Assembly (NCBI GenBank): GCA_027435495.1
Contig: DAHZZC010000097.1
Coordinates: 1-7,319 of the forward strand
DNA: 7,319 nucleotides
Direction: 5' to 3'
Source of the DNA: Planctomycetales bacterium
GTDB taxonomy: Bacteria > Planctomycetota > Planctomycetia > Isosphaerales > Isosphaeraceae
The stretch's first letter is position 1. Every line of letters begins with the position of its first letter. Under the pieces are notes generated by a model. That model searched no databases. It worked only from the letters and a program-made list of their open reading frames with translations, and had not been told where the DNA came from. Below are positions 1 through 5,926 of the stretch, in pieces. The position numbers were made by a program, and so were the translations under genes.

Positions 1-275
1 GTGCGGACCCCGGAGACGCGATGTCGAACCCCGGCCGACATTGATCTCAGAAGGCATACCACCACTCATGGGCCGAGATCCTTCAGGTCGGGGAGCAGAA
101 CAACGCGTTTAGTTCACAGACTCTCAGGCGGCAGCGCGGAGGGCTCCATTCGCCGGGCCGATCTGCCATCGATGCGAGCGAATGGTCTGTCGATAGATGT
201 CGAAGGAGCTGGTCATTGGCTCCGATCCACAGCGAATGACCGACCACTTGGCCTATCAGCAGGCGCTACGCCAGG
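1..275. other. No gene recognised; one inverted repeat
   Basis: I see no coding region here that resembles a known family; the long plus-strand frame crossing it is the antisense of the DUF6599-like gene. The only structure I can point to is an 8-base perfect inverted repeat, CCATTCGC at 146-153 and GCGAATGG at 178-185, separated by 24 bases. A related GCGAATG occurs near 233. It lies about 90 bases beyond the stop of the minus-strand gene and has no T-tract, so I do not call it a terminator. Confidence 0.4.
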
Positions 276-1232
276 TCATTTCGAGATCCTCAGTCCTTTG
301 AGCAGGAAGGTCATGGCCTTGACGGCCGCGTCGCGGCCCTTGACCGCCGTGACGCCAGCGATGACGTCGCCGACCTGGCAGACGCCGTCGAAGCCGCCGT
401 CGCTTGCCTCCGCGAACATGACCGAGGCCCCTTCGATTCTGGCCGGTTCGGCCATGTCGCCGAATTCCTCGAGGTGGGCCTTGTACTTGGCCAGGACTTC
501 TGCGGCGCTCGCGGTCGATTTGCATCGCGCGACGAAGGCGGTGAACGCGAGGTCACCGTCGCGGTACTGGGCTTTGAACGCGTTGGTCAGGAAGTCGAGG
601 CCAAGGGCATCGACCATGAGGTACTGGACCGTATCGTCCATCCGGTTCGTCGCGGGGAGCATGGCGAGCCCCCAGAGTTCCGCCCCTTCGCCTTTGAGGC
701 GATGGGCCAGCGTATCGGCCAGGGCCGATGCCGCTTTCTGGACCACCTCGTCGGGTCCCGATGTCAGGACCGTCGCATAGTACCGGCCCTTCCGGAAGAA
801 GAGATCGGCTCCGGTGCGGTGGCCGTCGTCGCCGGTCGCGATGGTCTTGCTGCCGGGCGGGCGTTCGACCGAATAGACACCGAAGGCGCCGAGGGAGGTG
901 GTCATGTCGTAGAGGAAGACGTCGATGAATTTGGCCGGGTCGTCCGCCTTGGAGAAAGTGACGAAGGTCATGCCGGACACGTCGTAGGCCTGAAACAGCT
1001 CGGACCGGCCGTCGATCTTCTCGTACAGGTTGGCTTCAGTGTACCGTTCCACAGGACCCTTTTTCACGAAGCCCTCGGGCGTGAGACCCTCGAGTGCCTG
1101 GGCGATGGTTTCCGTCTTGGCTTTCATCTCGGGCGTGATCCGGGGAGGGCCGTCTTTCACGCGGCCGACGGAGTCCTGGGCGGCGACGACAAAGGGGAAT
1201 ACAAACGGGATCGCGGCTAGCAATCGGTTCAT
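276..1232 (-). CDS. Secreted DUF6599-like protein, unknown function
   Basis: This 318-residue protein begins with a short Sec-type signal peptide: a hydrophobic stretch at residues 4-18 ending in VVAA, with cleavage likely near residue 18. The mature part is soluble, so a periplasmic or extracytoplasmic location is expected. Residues 64-84 carry the segment YTEANLYEKIDGRSELFQAY, which matches the Y-x-x-x-x-L-Y-x-x-I-[ND]-G-x-[AS]-E-L hallmark of the DUF6599 family found in planctomycetes and acidobacteria. A second half follows (about 185-318) with an LGLDFLTNAF-type segment. The function of the family is not known. The start is supported by GGAG at 1239-1242 (read on the minus strand), six bases before ATG, and by the signal peptide. 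A TATAAA at 1252-1257 (minus strand) could be a -10 element, but I see no convincing -35. The gene appears intact and monocistronic. Family assignment is from memory of the motif. Confidence 0.82.
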   Translation of the reverse strand: MNRLLAAIPFVFPFVVAAQDSVGRVKDGPPRITPEMKAKTETIAQALEGLTPEGFVKKGPVERYTEANLYEKIDGRSELFQAYDVSGMTFVTFSKADDPAKFIDVFLYDMTTSLGAFGVYSVERPPGSKTIATGDDGHRTGADLFFRKGRYYATVLTSGPDEVVQKAASALADTLAHRLKGEGAELWGLAMLPATNRMDDTVQYLMVDALGLDFLTNAFKAQYRDGDLAFTAFVARCKSTASAAEVLAKYKAHLEEFGDMAEPARIEGASVMFAEASDGGFDGVCQVGDVIAGVTAVKGRDAAVKAMTFLLKGLRISK

Positions 1233-1440
1233 TGGATACTCCGGTTTCAGGTTTATATCTAGAGTATGGGCGAGGCGCCGCGAAAGGCGAGACCTTCAGG
1301 GCGCTCCGCACGAGGGGTCGGGTTCCGTCCGCCTCGTTCGCTCCCGAGTCTGACCGACCAAATTGTTGACGCTCCGCGTCACGAATCACGACCTCCTGTG
1401 AACCTCAGCGGTGTCTGGTTTTTCCCAGATTCTCGGTGCT

Positions 1441-1659
1441 CCCCGGTTCTCCGAGTTCGAGGGGACGCCGTTCTTCAACTTCAAGCTCCCCCACGACAAG
1501 GTCCTGGCGGTCCAGGAGCACCTGGCCGAGGGCTGCGGCATCCGCCAGACCGCCCGGCTGGTCGGGGTCAAGACCTACCTGACGCTGTACAGCGACCACT
1601 TCTGCTGGCGCGTGCGGACATTGCGGATCAAGGATGAGCAGGGGCGGTGGCAGGAGCGG
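1441..1659 (+). pseudogene. IS1-like transposase remnant with internal deletion
   Basis: The frame reads GTPFFNFKLPHDKVLAVQEH and then LAEGCGIRQTARLVGV. This is the linker and helix-turn-helix of IS1-type transposases, which normally follow an N-terminal Cys-rich zinc finger. The zinc finger is absent and the frame upstream has a stop at 1399-1401. Just after the helix-turn-helix (about 1569) the text jumps to YLTLYSDHFCW and RVRTLRIKDEQGRWQER, which I recognise as the C-terminal end of planctomycete members of this family. The catalytic middle is therefore missing, while the reading frame stayed open across the junction. Homology stops at about 1659, where a tetratricopeptide fragment begins in another frame. 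The element cannot encode an active transposase. I found no terminal inverted repeats. The family name is from pattern recognition and less certain than the fact that it is a broken transposase. Confidence 0.68.
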
Positions 1660-1660
1660 C

Positions 1661-1903
1661 TACCGCCAGGCGCTTCTGTTGAAGCCCGATAAGCTCGATT
1701 GGCGAGTGGAAATGGTCGACATCGAGATCGAGCTTGGTCATTATGAGGATGCCCGTCAGAACCTGTTAAACATCCTGGGCCTACGGCCGGATGACCAGCA
1801 GTTGCGATCAAGGCTGGATGGCCTTTCCGCAAGATTGAGTCAGGTCGCTGAAGATGACGCAGGACGCGCGTGGATCGGCGGAGCAGTTAGGTCGAAGGTT
1901 TGA
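1661..1903 (+). pseudogene. C-terminal fragment of a tetratricopeptide (TPR) protein
   Basis: The translation from 1661 begins YRQALLLKPDKLDWRVEM and continues with IELGHYEDARQNLLNILGLRP. This has the TPR spacing: Y-x-x-A-L at the end of one repeat, then the A/B helices of a second with G-x-Y-x-x-A. It ends at a TGA at 1901-1903 after a polar helical tail. Only about one and a half repeats are present and no start codon belongs to them. The fragment follows within a few bases of the IS1-like remnant, in a different frame. The simplest reading is that an insertion, or deletion next to one, removed the 5' part of a larger TPR gene. What the parent protein did cannot be told. Third-position GC seems lower than in the intact neighbours, as expected of a sequence no longer under selection. 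Confidence 0.6.
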
Positions 1904-2016
1904 CGATCCTTTTCCGGACAAACTCCTAGACCCCTGAGAGACCGAGGCCCTGGTTTTGCGAACCAAGTCGCGAGCTGACCCCTCGATCGTGAGAACATTT
2001 GCAGCGAGCCCCCACC

Positions 2017-3756
2017 ATGACGACGCCTCGAACTCTCTCGTGGCTGGCCCCACTGCTCATCACGTTCGGGTTTAGTAGCTCGGCGGCGGCAGTCGATGAG
2101 GCGGACCTGATCCTGCACCACGGCAAGGTCGTCACGGTCGACCGCGACTTCTCGATCCGCCAGGCCCTGGCCGTCAAGGAGGGCCGGCTGATCCGCGTTG
2201 GGGCCGACGAGGAGGTGTTCAAGACCCGCGGGCCGCGCACGATCGTGGTCGACCTCGAGGGCAAGATGGTCCTGCCGGGCCTGATCGATTCCCACACGCA
2301 CCCGACCGGGGCGAGCCTGACCGAGTTCGATCACCCCGTCCCCGAGATGGAGACGATCCGCGATGTGCTGAATTACGTTCGGTCGAGGGCCGACGCCCTG
2401 GGCCCGGGGAAGTGGGTCGTCGTGCGCCAGGTCTTCATCACGCGGCTCCAGGAGCAGCGTTACCCGACCCGGGAGGAACTTGACAGGGCTGCCCCGCATA
2501 ACCCTGTGCTCTTCGCGACCGGCCCCGACGCCTCGCTCAACTCGATGGCTCTGAAGCTCAGCGGCATCGACAGGAATTTCCGGCACGAGGGGCCGGGTAA
2601 GGTCGAGAAGGACTCCCGAACCGGCGAGCCGACCGGCATCCTCCGCAACCTCACGCGGTACGTGAAGGTGTCATCACCCGAGCGCAGCCCCACCGAGCAG
2701 GACCAGGACCGCCGTCTGCTCGACCTGTTTCGGGACTACAACTCGGTCGGGATCACCGCGGTGATCGACCGGAGCGCCAGCGACGAGGCCATCGACCGAT
2801 ACCGTCGGCTGCACGAGGCCGGCACCCTGACGGTCCGCCTCGGAATCTCTCGGTACGTCGAGAACCTGGGCCCGCTCGATAAGATCCTCGCCGAGATCCG
2901 GCAGACGGCCGAGCACCCGCTCCACAAGGGCGGGCCGCGGCTCCGGATCGTTGGGATCAAGGCTTTCCTCGACGGCGGCATGCTCACCGGCAGTGCCTAC
3001 ATGCGCGAGCCCTGGGGGATCAGCCGGATCTACGCGATCGACGACCCGAGCTATCGCGGCGTGCTGTTCATCCCGCGGGAACGGCTGGTGCCGATGGTCC
3101 GGGCCGCCGTCGAGTCGGGCCTGCAGTTCACCGCTCATAGTGTCGGCGACGGCGCTGTGCACGCCCTGCTCGACGCCTACGAGGAAGTGAACAGAACCAT
3201 CCCGATCGCCCCGACCCGGCCGTGCGTCACCCACTCGAACTTCATGAGTCGCGAGTCGATCGCGAAGGCGGCCCGGCTGGGGGCCGTGGTCGACATCCAG
3301 CCGGCGTGGCTCTACCTCGACACACGGACCCTCGCCGCCCAGTTCGGCGACGAACGGTTGCGGTATTTTCAGCCGCTGCGCAGTCTGTTCGCGGCCGGAG
3401 TGATCGCCGGGGGCGGCTCCGACCATATGCAGAAGATCGGCTCGCTCCGGTCGATCAACCCGTACAACCCCTTCCTCGGGATGTGGGTCGCGATCACTCG
3501 TCGAGCGAAGGGATACGAGGGGCGGCTCCACCCCAAGGAGGCCCTGACCCGCGAGCAGGCGATCCGGTTCTACACCATCAACAACGCCTACATGCTGTTC
3601 CTGGAGGATCGAATCGGGTCGCTCGAGGAGGGTAAGCAGGCGGACTTCGTCGTCATCGATCGGGACCTCCTGACCTGTCCGGAGGACGAGATCCGGCAGG
3701 CCCGCGCCCTGGCCACCTACCTGGACGGCAAACGAATCTTCCCGGAGCGGGAGTGA
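2017..3756 (+). CDS. Exported amidohydrolase family 3 (YtcJ-like) hydrolase
   Basis: This is a metal-dependent hydrolase of the amidohydrolase superfamily, family 3 (the YtcJ / N-substituted formamide deformylase group), which cleaves amide-like C-N bonds; the substrate cannot be read from sequence. Starting at ATG 2017 gives 579 residues with a Sec signal peptide, hydrophobic at about 8-22 and cleavage near A25 (SSAAA before VDEAD). The TTG at 1999 adds only six residues and is less likely. A small beta-sandwich at both ends brackets the barrel (LILHHGKVVTVD near 32-43; GKQADFVVIDRD near 539-550). Expected metal and catalytic residues are present: H93 and H95 in DSHTHP, K315 in KAFLDGG, H374 in TAHSVGDG, H406 in CVTHSNF, D469 in GGGSDH. 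It is intact and full-length. No strong Shine-Dalgarno or promoter is visible in the 113 bases upstream. Confidence 0.9.
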   Translation: MTTPRTLSWLAPLLITFGFSSSAAAVDEADLILHHGKVVTVDRDFSIRQALAVKEGRLIRVGADEEVFKTRGPRTIVVDLEGKMVLPGLIDSHTHPTGASLTEFDHPVPEMETIRDVLNYVRSRADALGPGKWVVVRQVFITRLQEQRYPTREELDRAAPHNPVLFATGPDASLNSMALKLSGIDRNFRHEGPGKVEKDSRTGEPTGILRNLTRYVKVSSPERSPTEQDQDRRLLDLFRDYNSVGITAVIDRSASDEAIDRYRRLHEAGTLTVRLGISRYVENLGPLDKILAEIRQTAEHPLHKGGPRLRIVGIKAFLDGGMLTGSAYMREPWGISRIYAIDDPSYRGVLFIPRERLVPMVRAAVESGLQFTAHSVGDGAVHALLDAYEEVNRTIPIAPTRPCVTHSNFMSRESIAKAARLGAVVDIQPAWLYLDTRTLAAQFGDERLRYFQPLRSLFAAGVIAGGGSDHMQKIGSLRSINPYNPFLGMWVAITRRAKGYEGRLHPKEALTREQAIRFYTINNAYMLFLEDRIGSLEEGKQADFVVIDRDLLTCPEDEIRQARALATYLDGKRIFPERE

Positions 3757-3775
3757 TCCTGCGGAAGAGTCGGTC

Positions 3776-3859
3776 ATGCGCATGCGAACGGACCGGCGGC
3801 GGTTCTCGCGGTCGTCTGCGTCGGGCGCCGCGATTGCGGGCCTCGGCGACGGGGACTGA
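3776..3859 (+). pseudogene. Orphan twin-arginine signal peptide, gene cut off after the leader
   Basis: Nineteen bases behind the amidohydrolase stop, an ATG opens a 27-codon frame: MRMRTDRRRFSRSSASGA, continuing AAIAGLGDGD and then TGA. D-R-R-R-F at residues 6-10 fits the twin-arginine motif (x-R-R-x-F), followed by a Ser/Ala/Gly-rich weakly hydrophobic stretch, as in planctomycete Tat leaders. Nothing recognisable follows the stop in any frame. I infer this is the surviving 5' end of a second gene in the amidohydrolase operon whose mature part was lost, with the hairpin-rich sequence and Tn3 debris now in its place. A GGAAGAG at 3763-3769 could serve as ribosome binding site. A frameshifted or chance frame is possible, since short GC-rich frames are often Arg/Ala/Gly-rich. 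Confidence 0.45.
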
Positions 3860-4170
3860 ATCCGGCGTGACCCGAGGAAGGACACCAGGCGTCGAGCGAT
3901 TCGGTCGTATCGCTCGATGTGGCCACTCGATTCCGCGGCGCGGAAGGAATCGTCGCCATTCCTTCCCACGGGCAACAGCTCGATTCCGCGATGCGGAAAG
4001 ACTCGTTGCCATCATCTCGTTCGGGAGGCCCGCCAGGATTGAAGATGCTCTGCGATCCGGGATCGAATTCTCATTGCATTCCCGGGCGCCCGGCGCAGGA
4101 CCTTCGCCGCCTCGATGAGCGGCGACCCGTCCGGGACCATCAACCGGATGAGTGGAGGATCATTCCGTGG
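3860..4170. other. Gene-free, hairpin-rich stretch
   Basis: I see no supportable gene here. It holds a 9-base perfect inverted repeat with an 8-base loop (TCGAGCGAT 3892-3900, ATCGCTCGA 3909-3917), the duplicated 34-base hairpin element described separately, and a 12-base palindrome CCGGGCGCCCGG at 4082-4093. No T-tract follows any of the hairpins, so none is a standard intrinsic terminator. The right edge runs into the Tn3 transposase fragment; where the transposon-derived DNA begins is unclear. Confidence 0.5.
3926..4012. repeat. Two copies of a 34-base hairpin element, 53-base period
   Basis: Copy A is 3926-3959 and copy B 3979-4012; 29 of 34 positions match. Both start CTCGATTCCGCG and end GCCAT. 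Each holds a palindrome: TTCCGCG-G-CGCGGAA at 3931-3945 in A and TTCCGC-GAT-GCGGAA at 3984-3998 in B. Several changes keep the arms paired, which hints at a maintained structure. In copy A the second arm also belongs to a competing stem, GGAAGGAAT 3942-3950 with ATTCCTTCC 3958-3966, so the two folds exclude each other. It may be a REP-like intergenic element; no family can be named. Confidence 0.6.
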
Positions 4171-4470
4171 GGCGAGGTCCGGCAACGCTACCGCGAGGGC
4201 CCGGAGGATCCGCTGGGGGCGTTGGGCCTGGTGGTCAACGTGCTGGTGCTGTGGAACACGCTCTACATCGATGCGGCCCTGGCCCATCTGCGGCGGGCGG
4301 GTGCAGAAGTCAAGCCCGAGGATATGGCGCGTCTGTCACCCCTACGCCACGAGCACATCAACGTCCTGGGGCGCTACTCATTCGCTCTGGCCGACGGCAT
4401 CGCGGAGGGTGAGCTGCGGCCGCTGCATCAACCCGAGGATCACGGCGACCTGGCCGCTGGCGCGGCTTAG
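4171..4470 (+). pseudogene. tnpA: Tn3-family transposase, C-terminal remnant
   Basis: The frame reads GEVRQRYREGPEDPLGALGL then VVNVLVLWNTLYIDAAL, and later LSPLRHEHINVLGRYSFA. These are the conserved end of the Tn3-family DDE transposase: the LGxLxLxxNxxVLWNTxYxxxAL block that contains the last acidic-domain helix, and the signature SPxxxEHINxxGxYxF near the C-terminus. About 100 residues remain of a protein normally close to 1000, so the catalytic DDE core and DNA-binding half are gone and it cannot work. The stop TAG at 4468-4470 lies inside a sequence that looks like the transposon's terminal inverted repeat, as is usual for tnpA. The frame is open upstream to 3919 but that part has no family resemblance, so I place the break near 4171. 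No resolvase or res site is visible. Confidence 0.8.
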
Positions 4471-4502
4471 CGTATGTTTCTTCCGATGAGTGTGGGACTC
4501 CC
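4466..4502 (-). repeat. Probable Tn3-family terminal inverted repeat (one end only)
   Basis: Read on the minus strand (outside to inside) this 37-base segment begins GGGAGTCCC, has CGGAA in the middle and ends ACGCTAAG. Tn3/Tn21-type inverted repeats are about 38 bases, begin with GGGG, carry CGGAAAA in the middle, and end ACGCTAAG. Its position, overlapping the tnpA stop, is where that end belongs. No second copy of ACGCTAAG is found in the window, so the other end is missing. Confidence 0.6.
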
Positions 4503-4767
4503 GCCAATGCTCGCCAGTCCCGGAACTCGACGGTTGGGCGATGACCAGGGATCCTGATTCCGGGACGGGTAATGGGATGGCGTTCGGGACCTTTTCAGCG
4601 GGATTTCGTCATCCTGGAGATGAGTGCCGAAATCGTCCCATTTCGGGAAAGTGGAAGGAAGGGGCTCAACGGCGTATCTTCGGGATCGGCAGCGACTCTT
4701 GAAAAACAAGCAAAGTGTTGCGCCCTGGGCGCAGGACGTAAGGGGCGGAGAGTGTTGACGAACCCTT
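4503..4767. other. Gene-free stretch with a bulged stem-loop
   Basis: No frame here resembles a protein family. The stretch holds an imperfect stem-loop at 4600-4639: GGG/CCC (4600-4602 with 4637-4639), ATTTCG/CGAAAT (4603-4608 with 4628-4633), TCATC/GATGA (4609-4613 with 4619-4623), a CTGGA loop, and bulges at 4624-4627 and 4634-4636. AATGGGA at 4571-4577 can also pair with TCCCATT at 4636-4642. A further palindrome, TGCGCCC-T-GGGCGCA, is at 4719-4733. These may be a dispersed intergenic element; no T-tract follows them. Confidence 0.45.
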
Positions 4768-4830
4768 GAAGGAGGGCTGGCATGGCCGATCGCCGACATC
4801 GTAGAAGGAGGGCTGGCGCGGCCGATCGCC
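4768..4830 (+). repeat. Tandem duplication of a ribosome-binding/start region, 36-base period
   Basis: GAAGGAGGGCTGGC followed by ATGGCCGATCGCC (4768-4794) recurs as GAAGGAGGGCTGGC followed by GCGGCCGATCGCC (4804-4830). The 27-base copies differ at two adjacent positions, and those two turn the ATG of copy one into GCG in copy two. The first copy supplies the Shine-Dalgarno and start of the small membrane protein; the second, in the same frame since 36 is a multiple of three, adds Arg/Ala-rich codons to its N-terminus. Confidence 0.75.
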
Positions 4831-5111
4831 GGGGCCGTGAAGACCGGACTTCCGCCTCGCGATCTCCTACCGAAGCGGAGTTCAGCGCGATGGAGGGCGC
4901 ACAATGGATGCCGGACCTAGGTGGCTTTTTGGGACTGCTTACGGGACCAGGGATCGTTCGTTATGTGTTCCGTGAGCCCCCGAACAGCTTAGTGGCGATC
5001 GGATGGCTGATCTTAGGGGCAATCGGCGGGGCGATCGGCGGATTCATGATGGGGTCTGTATGCAACGCGATCATATGCAGGTCGATCTCCAAGAGGATGC
5101 GCCGGCCCTGA
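4782..5111 (+). CDS. Small glycine-zipper membrane protein, unknown function
   Basis: I do not recognise a family. The 109-residue protein starts at an ATG with an excellent Shine-Dalgarno, AAGGAGG at 4769-4775, six bases upstream. Residues 1-36 are Arg/Ala-rich and come partly from the tandem duplication, so the ancestral start may be M37 (4890, with GGAG 12 bases before) or M43. From about residue 43 the sequence looks like a real protein: an amphipathic part with a GLLTGPGIVRYVFREPPNSL stretch, then one long hydrophobic segment at about 68-99, with G79, G83, G87 and G91 forming a GxxxGxxxGxxxG zipper, then a basic tail (SISKRMRRP). By the positive-inside rule the tail would be cytoplasmic. 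One or two short membrane passes are possible; such zippers favour helix packing or oligomers. Codon use is less GC-biased than in the neighbouring enzymes. It sits between transposon and restriction-gene debris, with no operon partner. Confidence 0.55.
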   Translation: MADRRHRRRRAGAADRRGREDRTSASRSPTEAEFSAMEGAQWMPDLGGFLGLLTGPGIVRYVFREPPNSLVAIGWLILGAIGGAIGGFMMGSVCNAIICRSISKRMRRP

Positions 5112-5247
5112 GTTACGGATTCATGGGTATTCCCTGCCAGCACGGGTCAGGCGATCCGCGGCTCCGCTTCGCTCTGCGCTTCGCACACTCGCCTTACGGC
5201 CACGTCTTGGTGGTCCATCGACTTAACGTTGTTTTTTTGCCCGTTTG
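5112..5247. other. Short gene-free gap with CGCTTCGC repeat and T-tract
   Basis: CGCTTCGC occurs twice, 12 bases apart (5165-5172 and 5177-5184). A run of seven T lies at 5232-5238, directly before the restriction-gene fragment. I see no strong stem just ahead of the T-run, so I do not call it a terminator. Confidence 0.4.
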
Positions 5248-5844
5248 CTACGGGAAGGCTGGACCGACCCAGCGCGGCGCGACGCTGGCCATGGTTTCTC
5301 GCCTGAGGTCCAGGCTGCTCACGCTGCCCGGCCGGATCTGGTCGCCGTCATCGACGGCCGGATCCTCGAACGCCATTTCCCCGAATCGCTCCACGGCGAG
5401 ATCCTGAACGCCGTTGGGTTATCTCGCGAGGAAGGCGTGACCCGGCGAAGTCGCGATCAGACCTTCTACCAGGGAGTGCGGATGGCCTCCGAGTTGCGAG
5501 GCGAGGCCTGCGGATTCGACCTGCGGCTGGGGAGGGCACCGTTCGCGGGTGACCCTGTCCCTATCCGCTGGCACCAGGCGGGCGGCCCGGAGAGGGAGCA
5601 CAACGGGTTGATGCTTCGTGTATTGCATCACAAGATGTTCGACCTGGACGCTTTCACGGTCCGCGAGCTCGCCGTCTGGGTCTCGGACCAGGCCAACGGA
5701 TCGACGGGCTTCCGGGAGCCGCTGATGGCGTGCCGCGACCGGCCGATTCGCGATCCGCACCATCCGGACGGGCGGCCGGAGTCGGAGGCACCTCGAATGG
5801 CCCGAGTGGGAGGTCTCAAGGGCCGGGCTCGGCATCGGGATTGA
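5248..5844 (+). pseudogene. Decayed HNH restriction endonuclease, C-terminal half
   Basis: The 198-codon frame matches the C-terminal half of HNH restriction endonucleases of the type joined to a sulfur (phosphorothioate)-binding domain. HGFSPEVQAA and LERHFPESLHGEILNAVGL are the linker that precedes the nuclease domain, and CGFDLRLG, IRWHQAGGP, EHNG, LHHKMFD and VSDQANGSTGF follow in family order (residues counted from 5245: C89, H110, N120, H128, H129). The N-terminal DNA-recognition domain is gone. Key nuclease residues are lost too: the family CxxC is reduced to one Cys (GEACG), the EAAHI motif that gives the first catalytic His reads DPVPI at residues 103-107, and the Cys of the GLALCxLHHK motif is Arg125. 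The frame is still open, so decay was by substitution and truncation. No start with a ribosome binding site is visible. Catalytic activity is very unlikely. It ends 82 bases from the convergent oxidoreductase. Confidence 0.75.
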
Positions 5845-5926
5845 GAGCAGTGGCGATGGCCCGAGGCCGAGAACCTCCGCGCTGCGGCGCAAGGTGGACG
5901 CCTCGCCTCTCGACAAGGATGACCGC

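Noticed and set aside
1..780. Long open plus-strand frame of 259 codons from the window edge
   Set aside because: It is mostly antisense to the DUF6599-like gene, is Arg/Ser/Ala-rich and resembles no family; long shadow frames are common in GC-rich DNA.
1951..1965. TGGTT-TTGCG-AACCA hairpin ahead of the amidohydrolase
   Set aside because: Five base pairs with no extension and no link to a promoter or start; likely chance. The TTGACG at 1899 also lacks a -10 partner at proper spacing.
3931..3940. TTCCGCGGCG shared between the hairpin element and the minus-strand CRISPR repeat
   Set aside because: Only ten GC-rich bases are shared; the surrounding sequence and spacing differ, and there is no repeat-spacer period, so it is not a stray CRISPR repeat.
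2674..3975. 433-codon minus-strand frame antisense to the amidohydrolase
   Set aside because: Composition is Asp/Arg/Val-rich shadow code with no recognisable motif, while the opposite strand has every expected amidohydrolase residue.
4012..4287. Minus-strand frame with a protein-like stretch (SPLIEAAKVLRRAPGNAMRI)
   Set aside because: Half of it is antisense to the Tn3 remnant, there is no family resemblance and no ribosome binding site. It could be a fragment, but I cannot support it.
5215..5240. T-run as an intrinsic terminator
   Set aside because: No stable GC-rich stem lies directly before the seven T residues on the plus strand.
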